Counted from the first letter of the stretch, positions 26,231 through 42,140 are shown. The stretch: 64,000 bases of DNA from Prunella strophiata (GCA_036583965.1 JAZBQD010000014.1:53759626-53823625), one strand, 5' to 3'. Numbers and translations are program-made. The notes: a model not told the origin generated them from the sequence alone.

Positions 26231-26981
26231 TGTGTAACTCTGCGCGCCGGTTACTACAGAACAAGTAGTTCCCGGCAGCCCCCCGCCCTCCCCCTGCCCG
26301 CCCGTGCGGTGGGGCGGGACAGGGCGCTGCAGTCACGGCCGCCGCCCCGCGGGGGCTCCGGCGCAGAGGGGAGGGGGCGGCGGGGACGGCGGGGAGAGGT
26401 GTTTCCCCCCCCTCCCCCGCGGAGGGATATTCTCGGCGCGCTCGCCGCACTCTGCCCGCACCAAAATATTGGGAGTTAAGAAGGCGGCTCGGCGGCGCCG
26501 CCGGCTCAGAAGCGCGCGGGCAGCTCGGCGGCGGCGCGGTCTGTCCTCCGCCCGCCACGGCTCCACTGCGGCGCCCAGCCCGCTCCTGCCACCGCGGCCC
26601 CCGCAGGGGCGGGCTCCACGCGCGGAGCCGAAGCCCCCGGACTTGTCTGCCTCCGCGGAGAGCTATAGTTCTGCCTGTGCCTGCCTGCGCCCCGAGCGGC
26701 TTTCGCCGAGTGGAAGAAGAAACGCGGGAGCGGCGTGTTTGCTAATTGCGTTTCTCCGGAGGACTTTGTGCGACCGACACCTGGATTGCTGCCGGCGGGG
26801 ACGGACCCCCAAGGACTTCGTGGGTTCCCGCTCCCGGCCGAAGAAGGAGCCGCGCAGAAGCTTTCGGCGGCCCGCCGTCCTCCGCCGGCTCCGGAGAGAG
26901 GAGAGCCGCGCCGAGCCGAGAGGACGCCGGCGGAGCTGCCGCGGGGAACTAACTCGACGTTTTTTCCCCCCCCTTCGGAAG
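26231..26981 (+). other. PIM3: PIM3 5' leader / promoter-proximal region
   Basis: There is no ATG in any frame from 26231 to the start codon at 26982. The PIM3 frame has no stop after TAA at 26235-26237, giving 248 in-frame sense codons. The region is GC-rich and must contain the transcription start, probably in its first half. PIM1 is known to use an upstream CUG for a longer isoform. An in-frame CTG at 26781 followed by G would add 67 residues here, but its -3 base is C, so support is weak. Confidence 0.55.
26368..26394 (+). promoter_or_regulatory. PIM3: G-quadruplex-forming motif upstream of PIM3
   Basis: Four G runs of 4, 5, 4 and 4 (26368-71, 26373-77, 26382-85, 26391-94) are separated by loops of 1, 4 and 5 bases. 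A fifth run lies at 26351-55. A C-rich run follows at about 26404-26417. This meets the standard quadruplex pattern on the sense strand. If transcribed it would lie in the 5' UTR and could impede scanning; if not, it is a promoter element. Confidence 0.6.
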
Positions 26982-30182
<3,201 letters not shown>

Positions 30183-31033
30183 ATTACTAAGGACCTCGCA
30201 CTGGGAGGGGGAGCTTCAAGCAGAAAGACCACAGTGCTGCTGCCAATACATAGGAGGGGCTAGAAAAATGCATTCATTATTCTGTAGTTGAATCTTTGTC
30301 TGAGGGACTTGATTTTGTTTTCCCCCTTTGCTGGTTTCTGCTTTGGAATGAGAGATTTCCTTTGGAAACGCTGATGTTTGGGAGTTGCAGGCCAGTACTT
30401 AGTCAAAGACTGACCTTATTAAGAAAGCAGTGACCTCTTGAATACATGGTAAACTTTTTTGCTCTCATAGAGCCTGGACTAGATTTTATTTGCTTTTGAG
30501 TGCCTTTTTGAAAGCTGCTTCAGTGGGACTTTCTTTTTTGAGCTGTCTATGTCCAAAGAAGATCCAGTTCATTATAGGAATTTGCTCCCTTTAGACTCAG
30601 TGCTGGAGGAAGCAGCTCCTATGATGCATTGGAGAACCTGTTCGGTGATTGAATGAAGTAGTCCCATCCACTGGTGATGGAATACTTGAACACAGACATT
30701 TCACTCCTGCCCCCCTGCCCTTTACAAATCCAACCCACCTCTGCTGCTCAAAATATTTCCTATAGCCTGCACAGAAATATGAACAGGTATATCGGCTTCT
30801 TTATCAGAAACATTTATTCATGTTTCCTTTTATCATCTCTACCATTGGGCATGAGAAGCCCCGTTCTCAACTCCCCCCAGCCTTTTGTCACCCTGCGAGT
30901 CTTAAAGTATGTATGGGCATGTTGAATGCACAATCAATGCAATATTCAAGGACTTCTACTTTTTTTTTTTTTTTTTTCCATACCTGTATAATGTGTTTAT
31001 GTAAACTTGGTTTTTCCCGTGTACTATACAGTT

Positions 31034-31100
31034 ATTTATTGTTTGGATTTTAGAAGACCTCCCACAGTTTTCAACTGTGGCTATTTATTTGGTTAATTTA
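31034..31100 (+). promoter_or_regulatory. PIM3: AU-rich element cluster with 8-bp hairpin in PIM3 3' UTR
   Basis: Three ATTTA motifs (31034-38, 31083-87, 31096-100) surround a perfect stem-loop. CCACAGTT (31062-69) pairs with AACTGTGG (31073-80) across a TTC triloop. AUUUA motifs recruit TTP/HuR-type proteins. The triloop recalls Roquin constitutive decay elements, but UUC does not fit the usual pyrimidine-purine-N loop, so that link is tentative. Confidence 0.6.
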
Positions 31101-31214
31101 TTTGGTTAGAGTTATTCAACACTGTGCTTTCCCCTCCTTCTCCCCATGGGAATTCTAGTGGTTTGCCCATGGCACTTTTTTTTCTGCATTCCTGTCAACT
31201 TTTGGTTACAAAAA

Positions 31215-31226
31215 AATAAAAATAAA
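31215..31226 (+). terminator. PIM3: Proximal poly(A) signals
   Basis: Two AATAAA hexamers at 31215-31220 and 31221-31226, followed about 25 bases on by a T/G-rich stretch (ttttttgttgg). Use would give a 3' UTR of about 1.05 kb that still includes the AU-rich cluster. Confidence 0.6.
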
Positions 31227-31577
31227 AAAAATTTCTGACCTTACCAGTTTTTTGTTGGAAGATGGGAAATTGTTGTACAAAGTCTAATTTAAGGGAAATA
31301 GAATGACTTTTTAAAGTTAGTCAGTATGCCTTTTGTCTGGTATTATTGTACCAGAAGTGTAAAGTAATGCTGTTTGGAAGGGTTTTAAATTATTGACATT
31401 GTACAGTCTCCGTGCATTGGCTCTGGAAGGTAGAGTGGCAGAGTCATAAACCTTAATTTATTTTAATAGCTGTGTTTCTGTGATCTGGTTGCATTTATGC
31501 AGCTTGGATTTGGATTTTTTTCTTCTGTTTAACGGTGTGAAATGTATGGAGATCATATTTTTTATACAGGTATTTCA

Positions 31578-31605
31578 ATTAAACTTTTTGTATATAACAG
31601 TTCTG
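31578..31605 (+). terminator. PIM3: Distal poly(A) signal and cleavage region
   Basis: ATTAAA (31578-31583) is followed by TGTATATA (31589-31596, containing the UGUA that CFIm binds) and a GU-rich stretch (tgtgtttgtgt) from about 31604. This is the most complete poly(A) site in the downstream region. Confidence 0.7.
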
Positions 31606-34600
31606 TGTTTGTGTACTTACTTTTACCTTCATTGTTACTTGTGATGAGCTGGGAAACACACACTGTTACCATCTCAAGCTTTGTTAGAGGCCTGCAGCAG
31701 CTGAGCCAGAGTTAGGAGAAGGTCTGTGCCATTAAGCAAGTGACCATTTTGAAAGAATTAAGCAATCCCTCGTCTGAGCTCTATCTACTCTTCAATCACT
31801 GCGTTTGATGTTGGACTGGGGAAGGAGTACAATACAACAGCACTAATGGCCTACATAAAAGGGAATTGGCCCTGTAATTGTGGGACTTTTACCTCTGTAA
31901 ACACTGAATATCAGTGTACTTGTCCTTAAGTATAACAAGGAAGGAGTTCTGTAGCTGCTGGTGGTTACTGTTTTCACAGTTGATATGTTTACTTTCCATT
32001 ACATTCAGTTTCCTTCTTCCCACTTACACCTTCCTTCTGGGGCCGGATGAGGACTTCCGTGCCCTTACGGTAAAGGGACAGCATTCTTGGGGATCAGGAT
32101 GACTTTTCCTTCAACTCCCTTAGATTATCAAAGACTGGTGTGTCAGTCACTTGATAGAGTATGATATAGGGGGCCATGTGCCATCCTCACCAGCAGCAAA
32201 GGACAAGAGAAATGTCCTCAGCATGTATCTTCACACGTTGGGAGTCTAAGTCCTGCAGATTAATGATTTCATCCTCGTTTCTCTCTAGCCAGAGACTTAC
32301 CTGACTTGGTCTTGGTGTGGGGGTGGTAGTGATTACAAGGTTTAACTACTGCAGAGGGATCTACAAGGTATATTTAAGGATGTGTTCAGTCATTAAAGGT
32401 GCTTTGTAGATGTCACAGTAAAGGGCTAGGCTTAGAATCTTAGTTTTATGCTATTTCCCTTTCTGGGGATCTTTCTGCCAGCTCATCTGCTATTATTTTG
32501 GTTCCCTGTGGGTAATATCTCGCTGGCATCATATCAAGCTCCTGATGCTAACTAGTTTAGACTCAAAATGCCAATAAATAGCAGGAGGTAAATCTGAAGA
32601 AAAAAGACCATTTTTAGTCTGTGCCCTTTTCTGATGACATTACTCTAGTTGGGGAAAAAAAAAGCCCTAATCACACTTCCGTCCATCAATTTATTTTCTA
32701 TGTTTTCTGATTTTGCTCTTTTTCTATTCTAGACTTGTTTTTAATGAAAATTTGTATATATGCTAAACCTAGTCCCTGAAAAACTCAGTTCCCTATTGTT
32801 GGAACTCTATTCACAGAAATAAAAGATTCTACAGCTAAGATTGCTTAGAAAAATCACAGTGTCATAAGAAGAACACTTAAAAGTGAATATTTAGAGTTTT
32901 GCTTTGGAATTCCTTTTGCTTAAGAAGGTAGGATTCAGGTATGCTAGAGGAGAGATGATCCCAGCACCTAGTGCACTTCTTTAGGGAAACATGTTTCTAA
33001 CCACAAGAGGTCCCTGGAGAAATTCCAGTAGCTGACAGTAATTAACATCTTCCACTCCAGTGACTTCACATGTTCACAGCTGTTCAGAGGGATGGCAGCA
33101 GGGCTGTATGGGTGAGCTTCAAAGGGCTACCAGAAAAGCAATTCTAAAAACACATTTGTAAAGCTATTGTTGATTGCTGAGCCAGGGACTTTCAACATTT
33201 CCACAAGAGCTGATGTTACTTTCCTTAGCTTCACTGAGAATCAGAGTTGAAACGCTCTGTTTTGAAACATAAAAACTAGGTTTTCACCTTTTGCTACTGA
33301 GGCAAAATGCATTAAAAGGATAAAGGTCAAAAGGACACAGGCACGAGTGCTGACTCCCCTCTGGGATTAGCTCAACATAAAAGGTGCACTTTCAGTGCTG
33401 CACAGGCAGCTTTGGTTGTGAAACTCCCCTGTACACTAATAGAAGCCATGTGGCTGAAACACCATATACTGAAAGTAATGATTTGTAAAAATAGCTTTTC
33501 ATTACAGTTGAAAGTTGGAAAATGATGTGTTAATACAGTTCCATTAGCTGAGTGTTTCTGCCAAAATGAGCAAGTCAGTGACAGCTCTTGGTTTCTCCTG
33601 TGCTTCTATCTGGTATTAATACCATTAAATGTTATTTCTCTGGGATCCTCCTCTTCATACTCTCTCCCCACTAGGTTGCTTTTCAACAGCAGAAAGCTTG
33701 AAAAATAAAATTCAGCAGGTCATTCAAAACACCATAGTTTAAATCAGGGCCTGTTTTAACCTTAAAAAATTTATTTAATACTCATACCTATCCATGTATG
33801 TATGCTACTGGCTTCATAATAGATAGTTTTAATAAATTCTAATACTGAAATATCTTTGACAATGTTTTGTGTAATTCATATCCTGAGTAAAGCTCATTTC
33901 CCTGTGTGCATAAGCATACATTCTCTTCTTTTTTCTCTCTCTTTTTGTTAACTGACCTTATATTTACTGAAGCAGCTGAATAGGGGCCCTTTGAAAATAA
34001 CTATGGAAAGATGTTAGGAAGATTGACTAGGGTGTGTTCCCACCAAACACTTATGGTTCTCTCTCAGTGGTTTAGTGGCCTCTGTTGGTGAAATTAAAGT
34101 ACATGTTCCAAAAATAATGATGCATAAACTGGGGACATTTTAAAGCACAGCTGGCTTATATATTTGGCTATGAGTGAGTAGGGCTGACACTTAATTATCC
34201 CATAATGCTTGAAGGGATATTTCACTAAAAATGAAAAATTTTAAATTACTACAAATGCAAAAATAACTTCTCAATAAAAATGGGAGAGGGGAGTATATAT
34301 TCAAAAGGTTGTCAAATCTGCATCTGATGTTATAGTGCTAACCTGCCTGGTGTGCTCCAGTCACCTACACGACTCTTGGCATGAGCATTTACAACCATAT
34401 TAGCCCTCATTCTTCCACTTCATTTCAGCAACCATGAGAGTCACTTGTCTTCTGGCATGCAGATGGGCAATAATTCTCAGTGGTGTAACTAGACAACAGA
34501 ATGTTGTGGCCCTACCAGCCTCATATTAGTGGAATTTTTTCTACTAACAACAGTGATGCCACAATTTGTAGCAGAAGTCAAGATGGCAGCGTTTTAGTTT

Positions 34601-37600
34601 CATTGCAATACAGTTCTTGATACTGTCCCAAAATTTTCTCTGCTTGTAAATTTGTAATTACTGAGTTTCATGGTTATCTGTGATTAAAAAATTTAATATG
34701 TTTTTGCCTACAGCATTTCTTCAGGTAGCTGATTTACCAGAGACATATTAAGCTTTGGTTATATTGCATAACTGCTGAACAAAGTGATAAGGAGGCCACA
34801 AATCCATGTAACTAAAAATTAATTTTAATCTGTATAAGACAGGATTCCTAATTATTTTCAGAGAAAGTTTGTCTCATAAGGTGAATTCATGTTATCACTA
34901 AAAAATGGGTCCACATAGACATACTAGCTTTTTTTTTAATGAAGAGAAGTGACTAGAGAACTCCAGAGCTGTGGTGTAACTCAAGGCAAAATGAAGAGCA
35001 GAAACATACATCCATTAAATTCTTACAGATATTTTCTTAGCTTGCAATTCCACCCCTTTTTTTCCAATAAATTTAAAAGGTATTCAGTCTTTCTGTCCTT
35101 TACTGCTCGTAATTATTATTTGTAATAGAGCCTGGCACACTCAAGTTTTAAGAAACATTAAGTGGTTTGCAATACTCTGATAAAATGGGCATGTTTATAT
35201 CTCAGATGCTAGGATTTCCTTTTCCTTAAAATGCCATGAAGGAAATTACTTGCCTGCGGAAACATTCTGCTTACATAATAATATAAATTCAATATAGGTC
35301 TCAGATTAGCTGTGTTTAAGCTCTAATTAATATGGTCTTAGTAAGAACGTTATCTATTATAGCTAATACTCTGCTAATTGACTACACAAACCATTATGTA
35401 AAAAGCTGCTTATACTAGTCCACTAAGAGAATTAGTGAGATGCATACTTTGACTTGCACTGTTTCTCAGGTAAGTCTGTGTTATACACCAAAATTAGAAT
35501 TAAGTCATAATCAGAAGAGTGACTTGCCGATCTATATGATTATTTGTTTACTATTATTGACTCAGCAGTCACTTTGTCTCCAATTAGGAGTACAGAAAGA
35601 TTACAGAAAATTATACTGAAAATGGAAGTATTTTGGTATTTTGCTCTATTATGTGCAGAATCCTGTAGCAAATGTTTTATTATTTTATGAATAATTGTCT
35701 GTGTAATAGCTAGGTGTATTTTTTTTTTTTTTTGGTCTGTATGTTAATGCTACTGAAAAAAATGATCTTTTGTAGAAATAAAAAAATTTTGCTTAAGAAA
35801 CTTACTCTGGTAATTATGAATGGCCTGGTTTCAGGGTTAAAGTTTCTTTCTCCCCTTTTCTGCTTCCTTTCTTTTAGGACAGGAAAATATAAGCATCAAA
35901 TATCAGTTTATTTGAAATAAAATATATAAATATGTTAACAAGCATATGTTATAAAAGATTGGAGCAATGATTCCCCATAATTTATTTATTTTCCAGAAGT
36001 TTCCAAGCCTAATAGAGTCATGAAAAGGAAAAGTCTCTTTCAAGAGCATCCTAAGAAAAGATGTCCATTTCCTGTGGGGAAATACTCCTCTGTTCAGACT
36101 CCATGCAAAGATTTTGGGCTGGAGAGAGGGGAGGGGAAGAGGAGAGTAGTTTGTTTGTTTCTTTGTTTATAATGTCTAAGTAATATCAAAATCCTTAAAA
36201 TAGAAAGATTTAGCAGCACAGAAAAGTGCAAATCACTGCTTTGCGCTGGGAAATTTGTCTATTGTCTGGGCAGATATAAATGGATAAAAACTTAATCCAC
36301 AGGAAGGCAGATTAAGTTGTGGTAAGGAGGAGTTTTATATCTGTAAGGCTAACTAAACACCAGAGTAAACAGACTGTATAGTATAGTAAATCAATATTTT
36401 AGAAACAAGCATTTTTAATAAATCATCTAGAAGATACAGCTATTTTTACATTACTTTGAATTTCTTCAGCCTAATGATCTTGAATTACAAAGACAAATTT
36501 CAGTCACAACATTCATCTGCTTCTTGAACCAATATAAAATTTATTGACATTGCTGGTTTTGCTACTGGCAAAACCAAAACTTTTTAATGCAGATTTGACC
36601 TAATCAATAGCAGTAGTGACAGATTTTCTCATGATGGTGAGGCTATAGGGCTACTGACCTTTTCTCATAGCCAGCATCAGCTAAATTGTTCCTCCCCATA
36701 TCCTTTCCTTTTGCTGGTGCATTGGTATTAAGATCAATAAACTGATCTCTCTGATAGCAACCCCACATAAGTGAGGGAATATGCACAACTGCTTGGGTCT
36801 GGGATGTGATGGAAGAGAGATGGTACTGCTGAAGAAAGGAAATGTGTAATAACAGAATTTTCTCTAGTCAGTACCATCAAGCATACCTACTAGTTTCTGT
36901 TTGATAACTTCTGCAATGAGGAATTTGTAAGGAATATGACAAATCTTGCTATTTTTAACCTCACATGCAAATTATTTTAAGTGGCTTTTCTTCAAATCAG
37001 GTGCTGAGCATTTGTTCGTGAGGTATACAGTACCTCAAGTACTGATGAAGTGAAAAAAACTAAGGTCACTCAGAATCCTACACAGGTCAAAACTTAATTC
37101 ACGACCATATTTATATATCTCAACAGTATGCCCTACTTTTTAACCAGCTTCACAGGTACATTTGCAAATGAGAAAATACATTAAACATTTTAGAATTGTT
37201 AATCAATGACAGTGCTTTACAGCTATTCATGAAGAAAAGATAAGTTGCAGTGAGAAAAAGAAATGCAAATGAGTTGAGATATCATAATTGCATTTATTGT
37301 TTTATCTCAAGCTCTGTGATTTTCCTATTTCTCGGTCATTTTGAGTCTCCTCAGCAGGCACGAGCTCCACTGTCCTCTCTAGGATATTTTTAGCAATATT
37401 CAGTTTAATATGTAGGATTCCAATATACTTAAAGGAAAGGTTCTGCAACTGATCTTGAAAATCTTGATTAGTCCCTATCTAAACCATGATTTTTGAGTGC
37501 ATTTTAAAGATGCACTGTTCCCAGTTTAGTGCTTGTTGTGGCGATGCACTCAAGTAGCTCTAATAGCCGAGGATCACCATTTCCCCTGAAAACTCCTAGC

Positions 37601-37985
37601 CAAAATATTCTTGATGGTATCAGACCCAATTCTGCAGTTCTTGTCCAAAAATTCCAATCATTTCAAGAGAGATTTTGTCTGTGTGATGACTACAGAGATA
37701 TCCCTTAATTTGTGAAAAAAAGCGTGTCTGCCCTAGAGAGAAAATAAATAAGAAAGCCTGAAGTTGTAAAGGAGACCTCTCCTGCAATGCTGAAAAGCAG
37801 TAGAAAAAGGAGGAAGAAGCCCTTCTGTCTTTCAGAAGTCATAGCTGTACCTCTCTGTAAGACAATAAATGTTATTTTGAAAGCAAGGGCAAAGTGATTT
37901 GAAAGAAAAACAGAGCATAAAATTTATCTCAAAACCTGAGTCCTTGATGGCATTTTTGTTAATACCACAAAGAGCTGTTACTCAC

Positions 37986-38055
37986 CCCTGAGATCAGCTC
38001 AATTGGTTAGAGCATGTTGACAAACACCAGTTCTTTTTCCCCATGTAACTGCCTG
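37986..38055 (+). mobile_element. tRNA-like sequence, probable ancient SINE head
   Basis: The stretch atcagctcaattggttagagc is a near match to a tRNA D-arm/A-box (tagctcagttggttagagc in tRNA-Ile-type genes). A degenerate anticodon-arm region follows (gttgacaaacacc). A B-box GGTTCRANNCC is not intact (agttctttttcccc). It is therefore a tRNA pseudogene or the 5' end of an old tRNA-derived SINE. No CR1-like 3' tail is visible. Confidence 0.5.
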
Positions 38056-38603
38056 CTGGTGTGAAAAAGGATTCATAACAATGTTGATCATAATTTGTAC
38101 CTCTCTTTTCCTCTGCTAAACAGACTTTCTATGTCACCAACCAGTGCCACAATCCAACTCCTTTTATGGCCTGTGAGGAACTCCTACTGATACAGGTGAT
38201 GAGGGGAACATTGGTGAATGTTCAGAACAAATAATACACACTTTCATATTCTTCACTAAGTAAGTTACATCCTTATTATTTAATATTATTTTAAAACTAA
38301 TGTCATCATGGAAAAAAACTGCTCTGGTGCCAGTGGTTCTTTTCACCCAGATAGTTTTCACATTCCTTTAGAGACTTCATTCACTGATTATGAATATATA
38401 TATATATGATAACAACTTTGGTTTACATCTTACTGCCATCTTATAACTTTCTTAATTCCAGAACAAAGTAATAGAGTTGACAACACTGAATATTTAGCCA
38501 AGTTATTAACAGACCTGAAATTATTTACTCTTTCTGACCAATTTTTCTGTTGTCTTGTAAAATGCTGAATTTCTTTAATGGAAATTTTGAATGACACAAG
38601 TTC

Positions 38604-38634
38604 ATATATATGACTATATATATATATATATATA
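38604..38634. repeat. (TA)n microsatellite
   Basis: An AT/TA dinucleotide run interrupted once (tgac) at 38611-38614, then ten TA units. A shorter one lies at about 38394-38407. Confidence 0.9.
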
Positions 38635-41600
38635 ATATTTCAAACTCCTATGATAAGTTTTCTCTAATGAACAGATTAGTTCAGTTGAAGCTCACTGATG
38701 ACTGGGCACCATAAATGGTGGTCATCAAGGCAATATTAAAAAGTCATAAATAATCCCTGGACAAACACAAAATTATCAGAAGTGCACATTAAGTTCTCCC
38801 AAGTCTTGCAGGTGGCCAGTACAAGCCTTGTGTGCCACTGGTGACAAACTGGAATGGAAGATACTTCAAGTAGCATAGTGACAAGACATCAAATGACTTG
38901 GTGCTGGTTTTCTGCAGGGAAAGATTACCATGCACAGAGGGCATATGTTTGTTCTCTAGTACTATACTTCTGCACTCCAGCTGCTAAAATTGAATGTAAT
39001 TGATTGCCAATTGGCTTAGACCTGGAAAAAAATACAAACATTTGTGTTGAAATGAAAGTATCTTGACATATCTAGATTAACATTTACAATGCTGTTAACT
39101 GACTCAAGTTAATGCAATCAATTCAGAGGAGCAAAAAACTCCAGAATCACAGACATCAACTGAGAGATTGTCTAATCAAACTTTCTGCAAGTAAATTTTC
39201 CCAGGTAAATTTTTGAACTAACACCTCTTTGAGAACTATGGATAATAAAACGTGGTTAATTTTATCTTTTGTCACTAGTTTTATATAAAGCCTGTTTGGG
39301 AACATTTGTTGGAGTACCTGTCACCCCAATTTAGCTGGAATGGTTTCAGTTTTCCACTGAAACCCTGGTCTGGGTGGGTAGATCAGTACTTATCACAGCC
39401 TGATGTCTGGTTCTCATGTATATTTCCATGTAGATTTGCCTTAGAAGCTGATTTGCTTATTTGAAGAGCAATATAGTTATGTAAATGTTATGTAAACATA
39501 TGCTTTGCAACTATGGTAGTGGCCATGTTAAATAGGTAAATGTCATTTTAAAAAATCACAAAATTAAGAAAAGTTGCAATGGCATCTTTATCTGAATACA
39601 GCTGCTCACTGATTACCTAAAACTATGGAGCAGCTACTTGCAACAGATTTACCCTGCACATGCATTTCAGTGTAACCATCTCAAAAACTGACTGAGGTAT
39701 GTTGTACAAATTTTGACCACAGGCTGGCCTGCATATGCCACTGTAATTTATACAGTTGATTACCTTCTACTTTCTCGAGGATATTAACTGGCATGAACCT
39801 TCATTTTTTCATTTCCAGTAATTAATTCCCTGTAGAGAGTGATTGAAAATACTAAACAAAAGCTTTTAATCAGAAATTATTAGAGTTGTCTTGTCAGCCG
39901 TCTGTTAATCACCGTGCATTTTTGTATAAGGAGTGAAAATTGTATTAAACCTTATATTTAATTAAAACATATTGTTTCCAAAGCAGATTGAAAAGTACTG
40001 TCATCTGTTTAGACTTGCACCCTAAGATTCATTAAGGGTTGGTTGGTTTCCTGCAATATGCAGGCATTTAGAAATTCATTCTTCTGGGCACTGAATGAAG
40101 GTACAAAGGGTGAGGGTTGTAGCACACGCAAGAATTCTTTTGTTGAAGGTCCTCCAAACCCCCACCGTAATGCAGACTGACAACATAGTGAGGGAATACT
40201 AATGAAATTGAATGGGACTAAAACTAGAAAGTGAAGAATAATGAGGAAAAAAAATTGCTTTGGAGATTTTGGGATTCATTGTGATAGTCTGGTCTTGTGA
40301 TTGACATGGGCACTAGAATTTTGTGCAAACATTCCTGTTTGAATCTTTATTATAAAAATAAAAAAAAAAAAAAGTGATTTTTTGTAAATTTGCCATTTCT
40401 GGGGCTATGACTACAGTAGATTGTTGAAAGCTAATGAGACCTGAATGCTCTGGTGTAAGATTCCTCTAAAGATTCAGAAGGAAAAATATGGGAAAATGAC
40501 AATGACCGATTACTGTTTATTATTACAGTGAGGTGCAAAGACTTGCAAAACATTGCTGGCTTTCAGTGTCTTTTTAATACATCAGCATCCTGCTACATCA
40601 TCATTATGTAGGAACCTGTAAGAGGTGCATATCTTATTACTGTTTTCTGGGAATAATTTAATATCAGCCCCAAGGTCTTGCCAGAGTGTGGTAGACGCTG
40701 CTCTATCCATCAAGATGACTGAACTGCAGACAGTCATTTGGCCAAAACTGGTATTATGTGTTGGCTTGTAAGACCAATCTTATCACTATGTCCACTACTT
40801 GTTGTGTTTTGTAGAATCTCACTGTTATCAAGCTTGACACGTTTTGCTCTGTTCCTGCCTGTTCCTTGCCCCAGGGCTCATCTTTAGCTACCTAGATTTC
40901 TTATCTCTTCACTATTCTTTACCATTTTCACACCACACCCTTTAGTTTCATATATCTCTTGATTATCTCTTGGTTTCTCTGTCTCCTGTCTCCAGCCCCA
41001 ACATCAGGGATTTGCCCACAGCTTTCATGTCCAGGGTGTATTGCTGCTGTGAAGACTTTAGAGGGATTGTCCTGGGAACATATGGTCAGATGCAGCAGCA
41101 ACAAGTGCAGCACCTCACTGAGAGCCAGATGCAGACATGGGTAAAAAGCCATTAATGTTTTATATTACTCCTATTTATCATTAGCAGCTGTTGATTAAGT
41201 AAGTAATATGACTGATCTCAGGCAATACACACAGTTTTGCTCTGAAGCACTTGCAGTCCAAAAAGGCAAACAGCAGGCAAAGTGTAAGGGGAAAGGGATG
41301 AATATATATTTTTTAAAACAATGCTGTCTATTTCTACTGGCCCTCTGCCTGGCCATTATTAACTCATAGAACTTTGTAGGCATCCAAGTTGGATCTTCCT
41401 GCTGTTACTGGAAAATTTTTCTTGGCTCAGATATGAAAATAATTTCCTTTCAAACTCAACACTATGTTGTTACAATATCCATTTTGATAATCTAATGGTC
41501 AAATGTGATGATTGTCTCTTGGAGCACCTCACAGGGACACTATTGTTGTGTGATAGTGACCTTACATCTGGGAACAGCCTTGTTTAGGGCTTCCCAAATC

Positions 41601-41876
41601 TATCTCTTACAAAACCATATGACAGATATGGCTCCATGCCTTATTTAAAAACTCCTTGACACAGTCATGCCACTTGTGACTCTTTGTACTGTTGTGACAT
41701 GACCCTGACACTGCAAATATTCTTCTGTATTATGCAAGGGTGTCACTACAGAAGGAGGATTATGTGAGGTCATGGCTAGAGTCTGATCCTGCCTCAGTCC
41801 CAGATGCACAAGCAGAAAACTGTTGAGTGGATTAGTATGTAAGTGGCTTTTAGAGGCAACTGCCCTCTTATCTGAC

Positions 41877-41932
41877 ATTGCTAGGTGAACAGATGCTAGA
41901 TGTTGCTAGATATTGCTAGGTGCTGCTGGATG
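41877..41932 (+). repeat. Short imperfect minisatellite, about 10-bp unit
   Basis: Units of the form ttgctagrtr recur about five times (attgctaggtg, atgctagatg, ttgctagata, ttgctaggtg, ctgctggatg) over 56 bases. The copies have diverged, so it is not recent. Confidence 0.7.
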
Positions 41933-42140
41933 GCCCCAATCTGTTCAACAACCTTCTGCATTAACTTATAACATAGGATCACCTTGGACAAGACCAACCA
42001 ATGGAACCAGCCCACCTTTGTCACACACATGGGCTTATTTTTACTTCTTTAGGCATGTACACATTACTCTATTTTTATCCCTTGACAGCAATGAGACTTA
42101 GTCATAGCTGATAGCTGATCTCATCTCCTCTCCATCAACC

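Larger units (their letters stand above)
30183..31605 (+). other. PIM3: PIM3 3' untranslated region
   Basis: About 1.4 kb from the stop codon to the predicted distal cleavage site. It holds AU-rich elements, a perfect hairpin at 31062-31080 and two poly(A) signals (31215-31226 and 31578-31583). PIM mRNAs are short-lived, and AU-rich 3' UTRs are the known cause for PIM1. The same regulation is inferred here. Confidence 0.85.

Noticed and set aside
26460..26473. CCAAAATATTGG as a possible CArG (SRF) box
   Set aside because: Has eight A/T bases between CC and GG instead of six, so it does not fit the consensus.
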